A stretch of DNA of 50,633 bases. It comes from JBBDSV01 sp040904785 (GTDB lineage Bacteria > Actinomycetota > Nitriliruptoria > Nitriliruptorales > Nitriliruptoraceae). The stretch is taken from NCBI GenBank assembly GCA_040904785.1, contig JBBDSV010000018.1, positions 1 to 50,633 of the forward strand. The letters run 5' to 3'. The notes under the pieces are model-generated. The model did not search any database and was not told where the DNA came from. It saw only the letters and a list, made by a program, of their open reading frames with translations. A program made the position numbers and the translations under genes. Below are positions 24,222 to 32,752 of this stretch, piece after piece; the stretch's first letter is position 1, and each line of letters opens with the position of its first letter.

Positions 24222-25679
24222 TCAGGCAATGGTTGCCGATGCGGTCGCGGGTGCACCCGGCGAGATGGCCTGCAGGAGATAGTGGATGACGTCGGCAGCA
24301 CTGTATGAGGTGCTGCCTTCGCTCAGGTAGCGCCCGATCGCGGTGAGGTCGTCGCCGGCCGTCACCAGCTCGGACTCCTCGTAGCCATCATCGCGCTGCT
24401 GGGCGAGGCCGATCGTGGCGAGCAATCCATTGCACAGGCACAACCGGCCCTTGGTCTCCTCGATGTCGCCGCCCTTGGCGACGTAATCGTCGATCGGCTC
24501 CGAGGCGCACCGGTAGCCGATCTTGCCGTCGTCCCGGCGGTAGGGCTCGCGGAGATATCCGAGGTCGCACTTGCGGGGGCGCGCCTCGACGACGTCTTCG
24601 TGGCTGAGCGTTCCCTCGACTTCGGCGACCTTGAACGGGAATCCAGTCGGCGAAGCCTTCGCGTCGGTGCGCACGCGTGCCGTTCCGGCGAGCACCTTGT
24701 CGATGAGTCGCTGCTTGAGACTCGGCGCCAAACCGGACTCGTCGCACAGCGCGAACGCTGTGCCGACCTGCACGCCGGTCGCGCCGGCGGCGAGCGCCTC
24801 CCGCAGGCCTTCCGGCGTGGCGTACCCACCCGCGAGCCAGAACGGCTTGCCGAGTGCACGGATGGCGTCGAGATCGATGGCGTCACGGGGTCCGTACACC
24901 GGTTCGCCGGCGTCGTCGAGCTTCATGCGTCCGCGCGGCGGCGCGTTGTGCCCGCCGGCCTTGGGCATCTCGATCACGAAGCCATCGGGGCTTCCCGACG
25001 AATTCCGGTCGAGATAGGTCGCTAGCGTCGCCGACGACACGATGGCGAGGAAGTTCGGTCGACGGATTGCCGGCGGCTCCTGCTCACCGAAGAACGCCCG
25101 TGGGGAGAAGCGCGACTCGACCTTGGTGCCACGTTCGTCGCCAGCGATGTCGACCGGCATCGCGGCGTCCTCGTGCTTGGCGAGCCGGTCGATGATCGCG
25201 GGGATGCGAACCGGGACGCCCGCGCCCATCAAGACGTAGTCGACGTCAGCGAGCATCGCTCCGTAGAGCGAGGGGAGCGTGGGCAGTTGGATCTTCTCAA
25301 GGAGATTGACGCCGACCGGACCGTCGGTGCCCTCGCGTGCGAGGAACACTTCGACAAAGCTTGCGACGACGGTGAGTTCCTGCAGCGCGGGACCGGGGTC
25401 GACCGTGGGACTGGGCAGGCCGCGGAACTTCTGGCCGCCGGGACCGGAGCGACGGAAGTGCCGCTCGTAGACACGTGCCGCCATGTCCGCGATCGGGAAG
25501 TGGTCCAGTGCCCGGCGGATGTGTCCGCCGTCGTCACCCACGGCGAGGCGACGCGCCACGGTGACCGCGACCGCGGTCCCCGAGACGACGCCCAAGTGTC
25601 CGAGGCTCGCGACCTTGCGCGCGAGTTGCCACGACGACACGCCGACACCCATGCCGCCTTGGATGATGATGGGGTGCAT
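24222..25679 (-). CDS. Nitronate monooxygenase / FMN-dependent 2-nitropropane dioxygenase family
   Basis: A 485-residue TIM-barrel flavoprotein. Features seen: PIIIQGGMGVGVSSWQLAR at the N-terminus, DYVLMGAGVPVRIPAIIDRL, EMPKAGGHNAPPRG with the family's catalytic GGH, and FWLAGGYATPEGLREALAAG with GATGVQVGTAFALCDES for FMN phosphate binding. The enzyme class oxidises nitronates with oxygen or, as FabK/PfaD relatives, reduces enoyl thioesters. It is longer than typical 320-380-residue members because of a cysteine-bearing C-terminal extension (KCDLGYLREPY; RLCLCNGLLATIG), as in a large actinobacterial subgroup. GAGGAGG precedes the ATG. Confidence 0.88.
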   Translation of the reverse strand: MHPIIIQGGMGVGVSSWQLARKVASLGHLGVVSGTAVAVTVARRLAVGDDGGHIRRALDHFPIADMAARVYERHFRRSGPGGQKFRGLPSPTVDPGPALQELTVVASFVEVFLAREGTDGPVGVNLLEKIQLPTLPSLYGAMLADVDYVLMGAGVPVRIPAIIDRLAKHEDAAMPVDIAGDERGTKVESRFSPRAFFGEQEPPAIRRPNFLAIVSSATLATYLDRNSSGSPDGFVIEMPKAGGHNAPPRGRMKLDDAGEPVYGPRDAIDLDAIRALGKPFWLAGGYATPEGLREALAAGATGVQVGTAFALCDESGLAPSLKQRLIDKVLAGTARVRTDAKASPTGFPFKVAEVEGTLSHEDVVEARPRKCDLGYLREPYRRDDGKIGYRCASEPIDDYVAKGGDIEETKGRLCLCNGLLATIGLAQQRDDGYEESELVTAGDDLTAIGRYLSEGSTSYSAADVIHYLLQAISPGAPATASATIA

Positions 25680-25774
25680 TCAACCTCCTCGAGGTCTTGC
25701 TACGTCTGCGTTACTTACGCAAGCGTACGTTGTCCGAGGCCGGTCGTGCACACCCCTTCGTCCGAGAAGGGCGC

Positions 25775-27121
25775 TCAGACAAGTCCGAGTGCGACCATCG
25801 CGCGCCCGACGCGCAGGAACCCGGCAATATTGGCCCCGACCACGTAGTTGCCCGGGACACCGAACGCCGCGGCGGTCTCAAAGCACTGCGTGTGGATGTC
25901 AGCCATGATCTCCGACAACCGCTGCTCGGTGTGGCGGAACGACCAACTGTCGCGGCTCGCGTTCTGCTGCATCTCGAGCGCCGAGGTCGCGACGCCGCCC
26001 GCGTTGACCGCCTTGCCGGGCCCGAAGGCGACGTGCGCGTCCTGGAACGCGCGCACGGCCTCGTGCGTGCAGGGCATGTTCGCCCCTTCGGCCACGAGCG
26101 TGCAACCGTTGGCGATCAGCGTCGCGGCGTCAGAGCCCGTGAGTTCGTTCTGCGTTGCGCACGGCAGCGCGACGTCGCAGGCGATCTCCCAGATGTTGCC
26201 GCCGCGGACGAACGTCGCCGATGCGCGACGCTCGGCGTACTCGCGGACGCGGCCGCGCTCGACCTCCTTGATCTGTTTCAGCAGTTCGAGGTCGATACCG
26301 GCCGGATCGTTGATCGTGCCGTCAGAATCGGAGCATGCGACGACGGTCGCCCCCAACTGTTGGGCCTTCTCGATCGCGTAGATGGCGACGTTGCCGGAGC
26401 CGGAGACGACCACGGTCTTGCCATCGAACGACTCGTTGCGGGCGGCGAGCATGTCGCGGGCGAAGAACACGGTGCCGTAGCCGGTGGCCTCCGTGCGGAC
26501 GCGCGCGCCGCCCCACTCGAGACCTTTGCCGGTGAGGACCCCGGACTCGTAGCGGTTGGTGATCCGCTTGTACTGGCCGAACAGGTAACCGATCTCCCGG
26601 ACGCCGACACCGATGTCGCCGGCGGGCACGTCGGTGTATTCGCCCAGGTGGCGGTGCAGCTCGGTCATGAAACTCTGACAGAAGCGCATGATCTCGTCGT
26701 CCGAGCGCCCGCGAGGATCGAAGTCGGCGCCACCTTTGCCGCCGCCGATCGGCATCCCGGTCAGGCTGTTCTTGAACACCTGCTCGAAGCCGAGGAACTT
26801 CACGATGCTCAGGTTCACCGACGGGTGGAAGCGCAAGCCGCCCTTGTAGGGACCCAGCGTCGAGTTGAACTCGACACGGAACCCGCGGTTGATACGTGCC
26901 TCACCCGTGTCGTCCTGCCACGGAACGCGGAAGATGATCTGTCGTTCCGGTTCGCACAGCCGCTCGATGATCTTGTGGTCGGCGAACTCGGGATACTTGG
27001 CCAGCACCGGGCCGAGCGAATCGAGAACCTCGCGGACCGCCTGGTGGAACTCGAGTTCCCCAGGGTTGCGACGGACGACCTCGTCGTACATCGGTTCGAG
27101 CTTCTCGTCGAGCATGGGCAA
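25775..27121 (-). CDS. gdhA: NADP-type glutamate dehydrogenase
   Basis: A 448-residue hexameric-type glutamate dehydrogenase that aminates 2-oxoglutarate. The substrate-binding and catalytic stretch is clear: KGGLRFHPSVNLSIVKFLG, then MPIGGGKGGADFDPRGRS with the reactive lysine, then PAGDIGVGVREIGYLFGQYK with the catalytic aspartate. The Rossmann domain has KTVVVSGSGNVAIYAIEKAQ and ACSDSDGTI. The absence of an acidic residue right after the Gly-rich turn and the overall match to bacterial GdhA favour NADP. The length is normal. It is monocistronic by spacing. Confidence 0.95.
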   Translation of the reverse strand: MPMLDEKLEPMYDEVVRRNPGELEFHQAVREVLDSLGPVLAKYPEFADHKIIERLCEPERQIIFRVPWQDDTGEARINRGFRVEFNSTLGPYKGGLRFHPSVNLSIVKFLGFEQVFKNSLTGMPIGGGKGGADFDPRGRSDDEIMRFCQSFMTELHRHLGEYTDVPAGDIGVGVREIGYLFGQYKRITNRYESGVLTGKGLEWGGARVRTEATGYGTVFFARDMLAARNESFDGKTVVVSGSGNVAIYAIEKAQQLGATVVACSDSDGTINDPAGIDLELLKQIKEVERGRVREYAERRASATFVRGGNIWEIACDVALPCATQNELTGSDAATLIANGCTLVAEGANMPCTHEAVRAFQDAHVAFGPGKAVNAGGVATSALEMQQNASRDSWSFRHTEQRLSEIMADIHTQCFETAAAFGVPGNYVVGANIAGFLRVGRAMVALGLV

Positions 27122-27211
27122 CTCCGTGGTGGGTCAGCAGTAGTCGGCGGCGTCGCTGCCGCGAGGTGCATCCGGCAAGAATGGGCGGATCGTGGGGCGA
27201 GCGGGCAAATT

Positions 27212-28345
27212 CTAGTCCGCTGGAGCGATCGCACGGCACGCGACGTCGTCGGTGGAGGCGGCCGGTGGCTTGCCCAGTGGCGTGTTTCGTGTCCGCCACA
27301 GGACGATGGCAACCGCGAAAACTTGCACGGCGCCGAGCGCGACGGTGAGGCGGACGAGTGCATCGGGCCACACGGTCGGGAACTGCGATGCGGCGAGCAT
27401 CGGCAGATGGACGATTCCCTGATGGTAGGCGAGCGCGCCCGCACCGACACCGAGCGCGAGCCGAGGACCCGACGTCCCCCACCGTGCCCACAGCCCGCCG
27501 ACGAGTCCCAGCGTCAGGAACAGCGTCGTGTGCAGCACACCGAAGAGTTCGTCGAGCAGATCGGCCGGGAACGCAGCGAGGTCGTCGACGAGGTGGATCG
27601 CGTTGACGGCGGCGACGGCGGTGACGACGACCGCGGCGCGTCGAAGCCCGTGGTCGCGCCATCGGGAGGGCAGGCCGAAGGCGACGGCGATCACGCCGGC
27701 CGCGGCGAGCAGCCACGGCAAGGCTGCCGGAGCGTCGACCCACACAAGCTGACCGGTGACCGGCGCATCAACCCCGTCAATAGCGACCGGCAGCTGCCAG
27801 GAGCTGAACGGGCCCGCGGCGTCGCCCGCACGGCCGACCGGACCGACGAGCTCGAGCCGCATCAGCGCGTTGAGGGCGGCGGGCGTATCGACGAATGCTG
27901 GTGCCGTGGGTGCCATCCAGTGGGTGCGGTGGTCGTGCCAGACCCACCGGGGTTCGTCGTGCACACGGCGCCACTTGGGCTCGGCGGTGGCATCGACCGA
28001 AGGGGGAACCGCAACGTCGCCGAATCGTGTGTCGTTGAGCCATGCGGCTGGCGAGCGCACGTTCTCCTCGACGCCGCGTGGCCCGACGCGCAGGTAGGGC
28101 TCGCCTTCGTAGCCGAGGACGGTCACCACCGATTCCGTGCCGTTCCGCAATTCGACGAGATACCCGCCCGTGTGGATTGTCACCTGGATGCCGGCAGGCA
28201 GAGCATCGTCGATGATTCGGCTGGCGATGTTCGTCGTCTCGCCGGTTCGGGTGTGTGCATGGGCGGCCGTCGACCCGGCCGCGAGTGCAGCGGCGACGAC
28301 AACGACCACTGCGACGCGGGAAATCGCGCGCGTGGTGATGGTCAC
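27212..28345 (-). CDS. Secreted/multi-TM protein with WHDHRxHWM motif, last gene of the heme-copper operon
   Basis: A 377-residue protein with a signal sequence ending near AAHAHT. An external domain (residues about 30-190: GGYLVELRNGTESVVTVLGY; EPYLRVGPRGVEENVRSPAA; RFGDVAVPP; RWVWHDHRTHWM) is followed by about five membrane helices to the C-terminus. The paired motifs YLRVGP and WHDHRxHWM mark a widespread actinobacterial family without a proven function, often found near copper or respiratory genes. The His/Asp-rich loop could bind metal. GTG at 28345 overlaps the CyoE stop as GTGA, so it is coupled to that gene. Confidence 0.8.
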   Translation of the reverse strand: MTITTRAISRVAVVVVVAAALAAGSTAAHAHTRTGETTNIASRIIDDALPAGIQVTIHTGGYLVELRNGTESVVTVLGYEGEPYLRVGPRGVEENVRSPAAWLNDTRFGDVAVPPSVDATAEPKWRRVHDEPRWVWHDHRTHWMAPTAPAFVDTPAALNALMRLELVGPVGRAGDAAGPFSSWQLPVAIDGVDAPVTGQLVWVDAPAALPWLLAAAGVIAVAFGLPSRWRDHGLRRAAVVVTAVAAVNAIHLVDDLAAFPADLLDELFGVLHTTLFLTLGLVGGLWARWGTSGPRLALGVGAGALAYHQGIVHLPMLAASQFPTVWPDALVRLTVALGAVQVFAVAIVLWRTRNTPLGKPPAASTDDVACRAIAPAD

Positions 28346-29244
28346 GTGAGCCAGCCGGCGACCGCGATGGCGAGGAACACCGTCGCGAGGTAGGCGTTCG
28401 ATCGGTGGAACGTGCGCCACGCGATCGCGGGTGACGGCGAGATCGCGAACGCCCGCGCGGCGAACAGGAACCAGGCGCCGCAGACGGCGAGCACACCGGC
28501 CAGCAGCCCGCCACCCACCCCACTGAGCGGAAGGGCGAATGAGAGTGCCACAGTGGCTGCGGCGTACCCCAGGGCCCGCCGTGCTGCGGCCGCGTCGCCG
28601 ACGACCGCCGGAAGCATGGGGACACCGGCGCGTGCGTAGTCGCCGCCGGTGGCCACGGCCAGCGCCCAGAAATGGATCGGTGTCCAGGCGACGACGATTG
28701 CGAACATGACGACCGCGGCCGCCGCGACGCGACCGGTCACCGCGGCCCATCCGATCAGCGGGGGCATCGCCCCGGCGACGCCGCCTATGACAATGTTTTG
28801 CGGGGTCCGGCGCTTGAGCACGCACGTGTACAGCCCGACGTACCACAGCCAGGCGCCCGCCGTCAGCGCCGTCGCCAGCGGACCACCGGTGAGCGCCATC
28901 AGGACGGTGCCGGCGACCAGTAGTGCGACCGCGAACGCGAGCGCGTCATTCGGCGTCACGCGGCCGGCAGGAAGCGGCCGATTCGCCGTCCGCGACATCT
29001 GCGCGTCGAGATCCCGGTCCAGCACCATGTTGGTCGCGTGGGCGGATCCCGACACGAGCGCGCCTGCGACCAGTGTTCCGGCGACGCGCCGAAGTCCGGG
29101 CCAGCCGCCGGCCGCGGCGATCATCGCCGGCAGGGTCGTCACGAGCAGCAGCTCGACGATCCGTGGCTTGGTCAGTGCCACGTAGTCGCCCACCGTTGCG
29201 CTGCGTGTGCGCGCCGGATGTGCCGTGATCGTCGAGGAGGACAC
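28342..29244 (-). CDS. cyoE: Heme O synthase (protoheme IX farnesyltransferase)
   Basis: A 300-residue UbiA-type membrane prenyltransferase that adds a farnesyl group to heme B, giving heme O. Both Asp-rich prenyl-diphosphate motifs are present: NMVLDRDLDAQM followed by SRTANRPLPAGRV, and YTCVLKRRTPQNIVIGGVAG in the second half. About nine helices are predicted. It starts 3 bases after the stop of subunit I (29248) and overlaps the next gene by 4 bases. With heme A synthase upstream in the same operon it should supply heme O/A to the heme-copper enzyme encoded between them. Confidence 0.95.
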   Translation of the reverse strand: MSSSTITAHPARTRSATVGDYVALTKPRIVELLLVTTLPAMIAAAGGWPGLRRVAGTLVAGALVSGSAHATNMVLDRDLDAQMSRTANRPLPAGRVTPNDALAFAVALLVAGTVLMALTGGPLATALTAGAWLWYVGLYTCVLKRRTPQNIVIGGVAGAMPPLIGWAAVTGRVAAAAVVMFAIVVAWTPIHFWALAVATGGDYARAGVPMLPAVVGDAAAARRALGYAAATVALSFALPLSGVGGGLLAGVLAVCGAWFLFAARAFAISPSPAIAWRTFHRSNAYLATVFLAIAVAGWLT

Positions 29245-29247
29245 CGG

Positions 29248-31020
29248 TCAGCCGATCGGCCAGGCGCGGGACAGGTTGAGATGCGCTGCGGCGTACATCA
29301 CCACGAACCAGGCGAGGAACAGAAGCACGATCACGTAGGTGCCGGGCGCCTCGAAACGTGCCCATCGACGAGGCAGCCCGGCGCGCTGTTCAGCGTGGCT
29401 GAGCGATGGGTCAGGCACGATGCTGCCCGTCGCGCCACGTCCACGGCTCGCGGCCAGCTGCGCGGCGAAGACGATGTCGAGTCCCTCATCGCCGCGGGCC
29501 GTGCGCTCGCCCCACAGCAGCGTGGCGACCATGTTCCACACGTACATGATGCCGCCGGTCACCGCGATGACCGCGCCGACGGAGACCAGCGCCATAACCG
29601 AGGGGATCATGCCCTCAGCGCCGAACAGGTCGACGCCGATCGGCGCGGCCGAGTACTCGAGGTCGGCGACACGACGCGGTACACCGCGCTGGCCGGCGAA
29701 CAGCATGCCCAGCGTCAGGATGGCAAGTCCGCCACCGAAGACGTAGGGCTGCCATCGTGCCATGCGGACCGAATGGAGCCGCCGGCGACTGAGCAGCGGC
29801 ACGAGGTAGTAGGAGATGCCCATGAACGCGAGCGTGGTGCCGGACACGACGGTTGCATGGAAGTGCCCGACGACGAACAGCGTGTTGTGGATGATCATGT
29901 TGAGTTGCATCGTGCCCATCAGCACGCCCGTCACGCCGGCGATGAATCCGAAGTAGACAACGCTGAGCACGAGCGAGGAGAACCCGGGTTCCTTCCACGG
30001 CGCTCGCCGCAGCCATGTGAACCATCCGCGTCCGAACCCGCGCTCGCGCTGGGCAACCTCGATGGCTGCGGGGATCGAGAAGGCGTGGATCAGGCTTGCG
30101 AGGACGGCGAGGTAGAGGAAATAGCTCGTGTTCATGATCCGGTGGCTCGTCCCGAGACCGGGGTCCACGAGCAGGTGGTGCACGGCGCCGAGATGGATGA
30201 ATGCCACGTACAGCAGGAACGCGAACCGGCTGAGCCCTTCGTTCACGGGCCGGCCACCGACGGTCAGGCCGATGAGCGCGTACCAGACGGCAACCATGGC
30301 GGCGAGATTGATCTGTTGGGCCCCATGGCCGATGCCCCAGAAGAACAGGCGGTAGGTCGCCGGGTCGACGCTTTCCATGACGCCGATCGACTGCAGGAAC
30401 AGCATGCCGTAGGCCACCGCGCCGGTCGCCAGCGAGTAGACCGCGATAACGGCGGCGGCGACGAGCCCGTAGACGACGAGCGGCAACGAGCCGGTGTAGG
30501 TCTGCTCTCGACGTGCGACCACGATGTTGGCGAAGAAGATTACGCAGGCAACGAGCGCACCGACGGCGAACAGCAGCACACCGGCGTAGTACGACCAATG
30601 TGCCGTCAACGGGGGATAGGCGGTGAACATGACGGTCGCCCGGCCCGACAGCATCGCCCATTCAGCGACCGTCACGCCGATGATCATCGCGGCGAAGTTC
30701 GCCCACGCGAGGCGTGGCACCAGCATGCGCGCGTTGAGCAGCACGGTGGAGCCGAAGTAGAGCGCGGCGACCTCGAAGAAGATGATCCAGAAGAGCAGCA
30801 TGGTCGCGCCGTGGCTGGCCAGCAGCCGGTACCACCACTCGTCGCTGATCGGGATGCCCTGCCGTTGCAGAGCGATGAGGATCGCGAACGTGCCACCGAG
30901 TGCGAGCAGCCCGACGGCGGCAATTGCGTTGGCCAGCGTGTGCCGCTGGGCGGCGAGATCGATACGGAAACCGGTGACTTCGCAGTCGCGGAAGGTCGGG
31001 GTGGGGGTCGTGGTGCTCAC
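29248..31020 (-). CDS. Heme-copper oxidoreductase subunit I with tyrosine replaced by glutamine (candidate NO-reductase-type enzyme)
   Basis: A 590-residue membrane protein of about 12-14 helices, the catalytic subunit of a terminal oxidoreductase. Metal ligands are intact: His70 (ASHGATMLLFW) and His388 for the low-spin heme, His386 for the high-spin heme (VVGHFHATVVSG), and His232, His281 and His282 (AVHHLLVDPG) for CuB. In A- and B-type oxygen reductases the helix with the first CuB ligand reads GHPxVY, with Tyr at His+4 cross-linked to the histidine; here it is GHGAQQINLA, giving Gln236. The cbb3 arrangement is not evident either. Families lacking this Tyr include predicted NO reductases (eNOR, sNOR, nNOR, gNOR). 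Its start overlaps the subunit II stop by 4 bases. Function as NO rather than O2 reductase is inference. Confidence 0.85.
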   Translation of the reverse strand: MSTTTPTPTFRDCEVTGFRIDLAAQRHTLANAIAAVGLLALGGTFAILIALQRQGIPISDEWWYRLLASHGATMLLFWIIFFEVAALYFGSTVLLNARMLVPRLAWANFAAMIIGVTVAEWAMLSGRATVMFTAYPPLTAHWSYYAGVLLFAVGALVACVIFFANIVVARREQTYTGSLPLVVYGLVAAAVIAVYSLATGAVAYGMLFLQSIGVMESVDPATYRLFFWGIGHGAQQINLAAMVAVWYALIGLTVGGRPVNEGLSRFAFLLYVAFIHLGAVHHLLVDPGLGTSHRIMNTSYFLYLAVLASLIHAFSIPAAIEVAQRERGFGRGWFTWLRRAPWKEPGFSSLVLSVVYFGFIAGVTGVLMGTMQLNMIIHNTLFVVGHFHATVVSGTTLAFMGISYYLVPLLSRRRLHSVRMARWQPYVFGGGLAILTLGMLFAGQRGVPRRVADLEYSAAPIGVDLFGAEGMIPSVMALVSVGAVIAVTGGIMYVWNMVATLLWGERTARGDEGLDIVFAAQLAASRGRGATGSIVPDPSLSHAEQRAGLPRRWARFEAPGTYVIVLLFLAWFVVMYAAAHLNLSRAWPIG

Positions 31021-31601
31021 GCGGCAGCCTCCGATTCATCGACGACGATCAGGCCGGTCATCACGTGGTGGCCGAGCCCGCAGTACTCGTTGCAGACGAT
31101 GGGGAACTCGCCGGCCTCGTCAGGCGTGATGTTGATGACGTACAGGTAGCCCGGCAGCACCTGGAAGTTGAGATTGACCGGTTGCAGCGACAGGCCGTGC
31201 TGGACGTCGGTCGACGACACCAGGAGCCGGTAGGTCTCCCCGCGCTGCAACTGTAGGACCGGGCGGAATGCGAACCGGTTGGCGTGCAGGTAGATGTCGC
31301 TTCCCGGTGGCGGTGCGACGACGGCCGCGCCGTCGACCTCGTCGACCTGATGGGTCTCGATGAAATCGGCGACCTGGGCGGCGAAGTCGTCCGGATCGAT
31401 GCGGTACGACTCGATTGGTGTCTGCTGGTCGCCGATGCCCATCCAGATGTACATGCCACTGAAGAGGATGAGGCACCAGATGAAGGCGATCGTGAGCCAT
31501 CGTCGTTCATCGGGGCCGAGCCGTGTCCACCATCGCGGGTCGGGTGGCAGCAGCGTCGACCGGAAGGGAGTGCCGGAGGTCGGCGGGTCGTCGGGTGACA
31601 T
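31017..31601 (-). CDS. Heme-copper oxidoreductase subunit II (CuA domain)
   Basis: A 194-residue electron-entry subunit. One membrane helix (residues about 35-55, RWLTIAFIWCLILFSGMYIW) is followed by an external cupredoxin domain. All CuA ligands are present: His135 (DVQHGLSL), Cys170, Glu172, Cys174, His178 and Met181 (VCNEYCGLGHHVMTG). It therefore accepts electrons from a soluble or lipid-anchored carrier such as cytochrome c or a cupredoxin, not from quinol. A single N-terminal helix is like B-type subunit II rather than the two helices of A-type. It overlaps the subunit I gene by 4 bases and follows the 48-residue peptide gene by 12 bases. Confidence 0.92.
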   Translation of the reverse strand: MSPDDPPTSGTPFRSTLLPPDPRWWTRLGPDERRWLTIAFIWCLILFSGMYIWMGIGDQQTPIESYRIDPDDFAAQVADFIETHQVDEVDGAAVVAPPPGSDIYLHANRFAFRPVLQLQRGETYRLLVSSTDVQHGLSLQPVNLNFQVLPGYLYVINITPDEAGEFPIVCNEYCGLGHHVMTGLIVVDESEAAA

Positions 31602-31613
31602 CGAGGGTTCCTC

Positions 31614-31760
31614 TCAGCGGGTCCAGGTCGGAAGTTCGGCGAGCTCCCACAGCCCCCACCCCAGGTAGAGCAGGCCGGGGACGAGCACGCTGAGCGCGAG
31701 CAGCAGCCAGATGTTGTCGAGCATGCGTTGTTGCCAGGGATGTTCGTCGGGTGTGGTCAC
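31614..31760 (-). CDS. 48-residue single-helix subunit in the heme-copper operon
   Basis: A very small gene whose product has a polar start (TTPDEHPWQQRM), one helix (NIWLLLALSVLVPGLLYLGW) and a short tail (LAELPTWTR). GTG at 31760 overlaps the stop of heme A synthase as GTGA, and subunit II begins 12 bases downstream, so it is translated within the operon. Small one-helix subunits accompany several heme-copper enzymes, notably B-type and related ones; this is a good candidate for such a structural subunit. Its sequence matches no family I can name. Confidence 0.72.
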   Translation of the reverse strand: MTTPDEHPWQQRMLDNIWLLLALSVLVPGLLYLGWGLWELAELPTWTR

Positions 31761-32695
31761 GCCACGACCTCCTCGAGTGCGTGGACAGGGGATGGCGACG
31801 GTGCGTCGTCGACCGCCATGGGTGTCGCTGCGGCGATGAATGTCGCCCACAGCCAGCTGGCGACGGCGAGGTGGCTGATGGCGCTCCACTCGGTCGCGTT
31901 GGTGAGGACGTTGGCGACGCCGAGTGCGACTTGGACGGTGACGAGCACGACAGCGAGCCGAGCGAAGCGGCGCATCGAGCGGGTGGTCGCGGCGCGATGC
32001 ACGGCGAGCGCGAAGGCGATGACCGCGGCCGCGACGACATAGCCGCCGGCGCGGTGGGCGACGTGAAGGACCTGGCCGGCCGTCGCCGTCCAGGTGTCGG
32101 TCGTGCGCCAGATCGGGAACGCGTCGAAGACGTAGGCGGCCGCGTGGCCGGTGGCGTGACTGCCGAGTGCTGCCTGCGCGAACACCAATCCGGCGACGCC
32201 GGCGGCCAGGCGCTGCACGCGCGTCGTCGATCCGTGGCGGTGCGGTTGCGCCGCGTCTCTGCGGGCGATGATGATCAGCAACGCGACGACGATGAACGAC
32301 ATTGCCAGGTGGGCCGTGACCAATTCGGCGCGAAGCTTGAGCAGCACGACGATCGCGCCGAGTCCTGCTTGCACGAGCACGAGCAACCCGGCGAGCACGC
32401 TCGCGCGCCATGCCCAGCGGTCGTGGTTTCGGCGGCGGCCGGTCGCGATGATCAAGACCAGAATCGCCAACGCGACCACTCCGGCCCACAGGCGGTGGCT
32501 GTGCTCGAGCCAGATGTTGAGGTCCGCGGGCGGAATCCACTGGCCGTAACACGCGGGCCAGTCGGGGCAGGCCAGCCCGGAGTCGGTTGCGCGAACCGCC
32601 CCACCCATGGCGATCAGCACCAGCGTCGCAACGGCCGTGGATCCCGCCAGTCGGCGGATGCCACTGCCGGCGGCAGCGTTCGTGGGCTGGTCCAT
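31757..32695 (-). CDS. ctaA: Heme A synthase (CtaA/Cox15)
   Basis: A 312-residue membrane protein of about eight helices that oxidises the C8 methyl of heme O to formyl, giving heme A. The family cysteine pair in the first external loop is visible (LACPDWPACYGQWIP), as are heme-ligand histidines in LEHSHRLWAGVVALAIL and VLHVAHRAGGYVVAAAV. It is the first gene of the six-gene operon, transcribed from the divergent promoter region at 32696-32829. Its presence implies the enzyme downstream carries A-type heme. Confidence 0.92.
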   Translation of the reverse strand: MDQPTNAAAGSGIRRLAGSTAVATLVLIAMGGAVRATDSGLACPDWPACYGQWIPPADLNIWLEHSHRLWAGVVALAILVLIIATGRRRNHDRWAWRASVLAGLLVLVQAGLGAIVVLLKLRAELVTAHLAMSFIVVALLIIIARRDAAQPHRHGSTTRVQRLAAGVAGLVFAQAALGSHATGHAAAYVFDAFPIWRTTDTWTATAGQVLHVAHRAGGYVVAAAVIAFALAVHRAATTRSMRRFARLAVVLVTVQVALGVANVLTNATEWSAISHLAVASWLWATFIAAATPMAVDDAPSPSPVHALEEVVA

Positions 32696-32752
32696 CTTCG
32701 CGCTCCCGGCCGTGAGGGCCGCTCGCCATCGATGCCATATCGAGTAGCGTAT

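Noticed and set aside
25688..25735. TACGC-AA-GCGTA repeat upstream of the nitronate monooxygenase gene as a TetR operator
   Set aside because: Arms are only five bases and no TetR-type gene is nearby; not enough support to list.
25697..28393. 898-codon open frame on the plus strand across gdhA and the operon end
   Set aside because: It runs antisense to gdhA, a clear enzyme gene, and the WHDHR protein; long antisense frames are expected in high-GC DNA.
29038..31149. 703-codon open frame opposite heme-copper subunit I
   Set aside because: Composition is typical of the complement of membrane-helix codons, with no motif. Subunit I has all metal ligands in the true frame.
29248..31601. Ordinary aa3 cytochrome c oxidase
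   Set aside because: Gene content looks standard at first sight, but the GHPEVY-type motif is GHGAQQ and subunit II has one membrane helix, so the plain label would hide the main anomaly.
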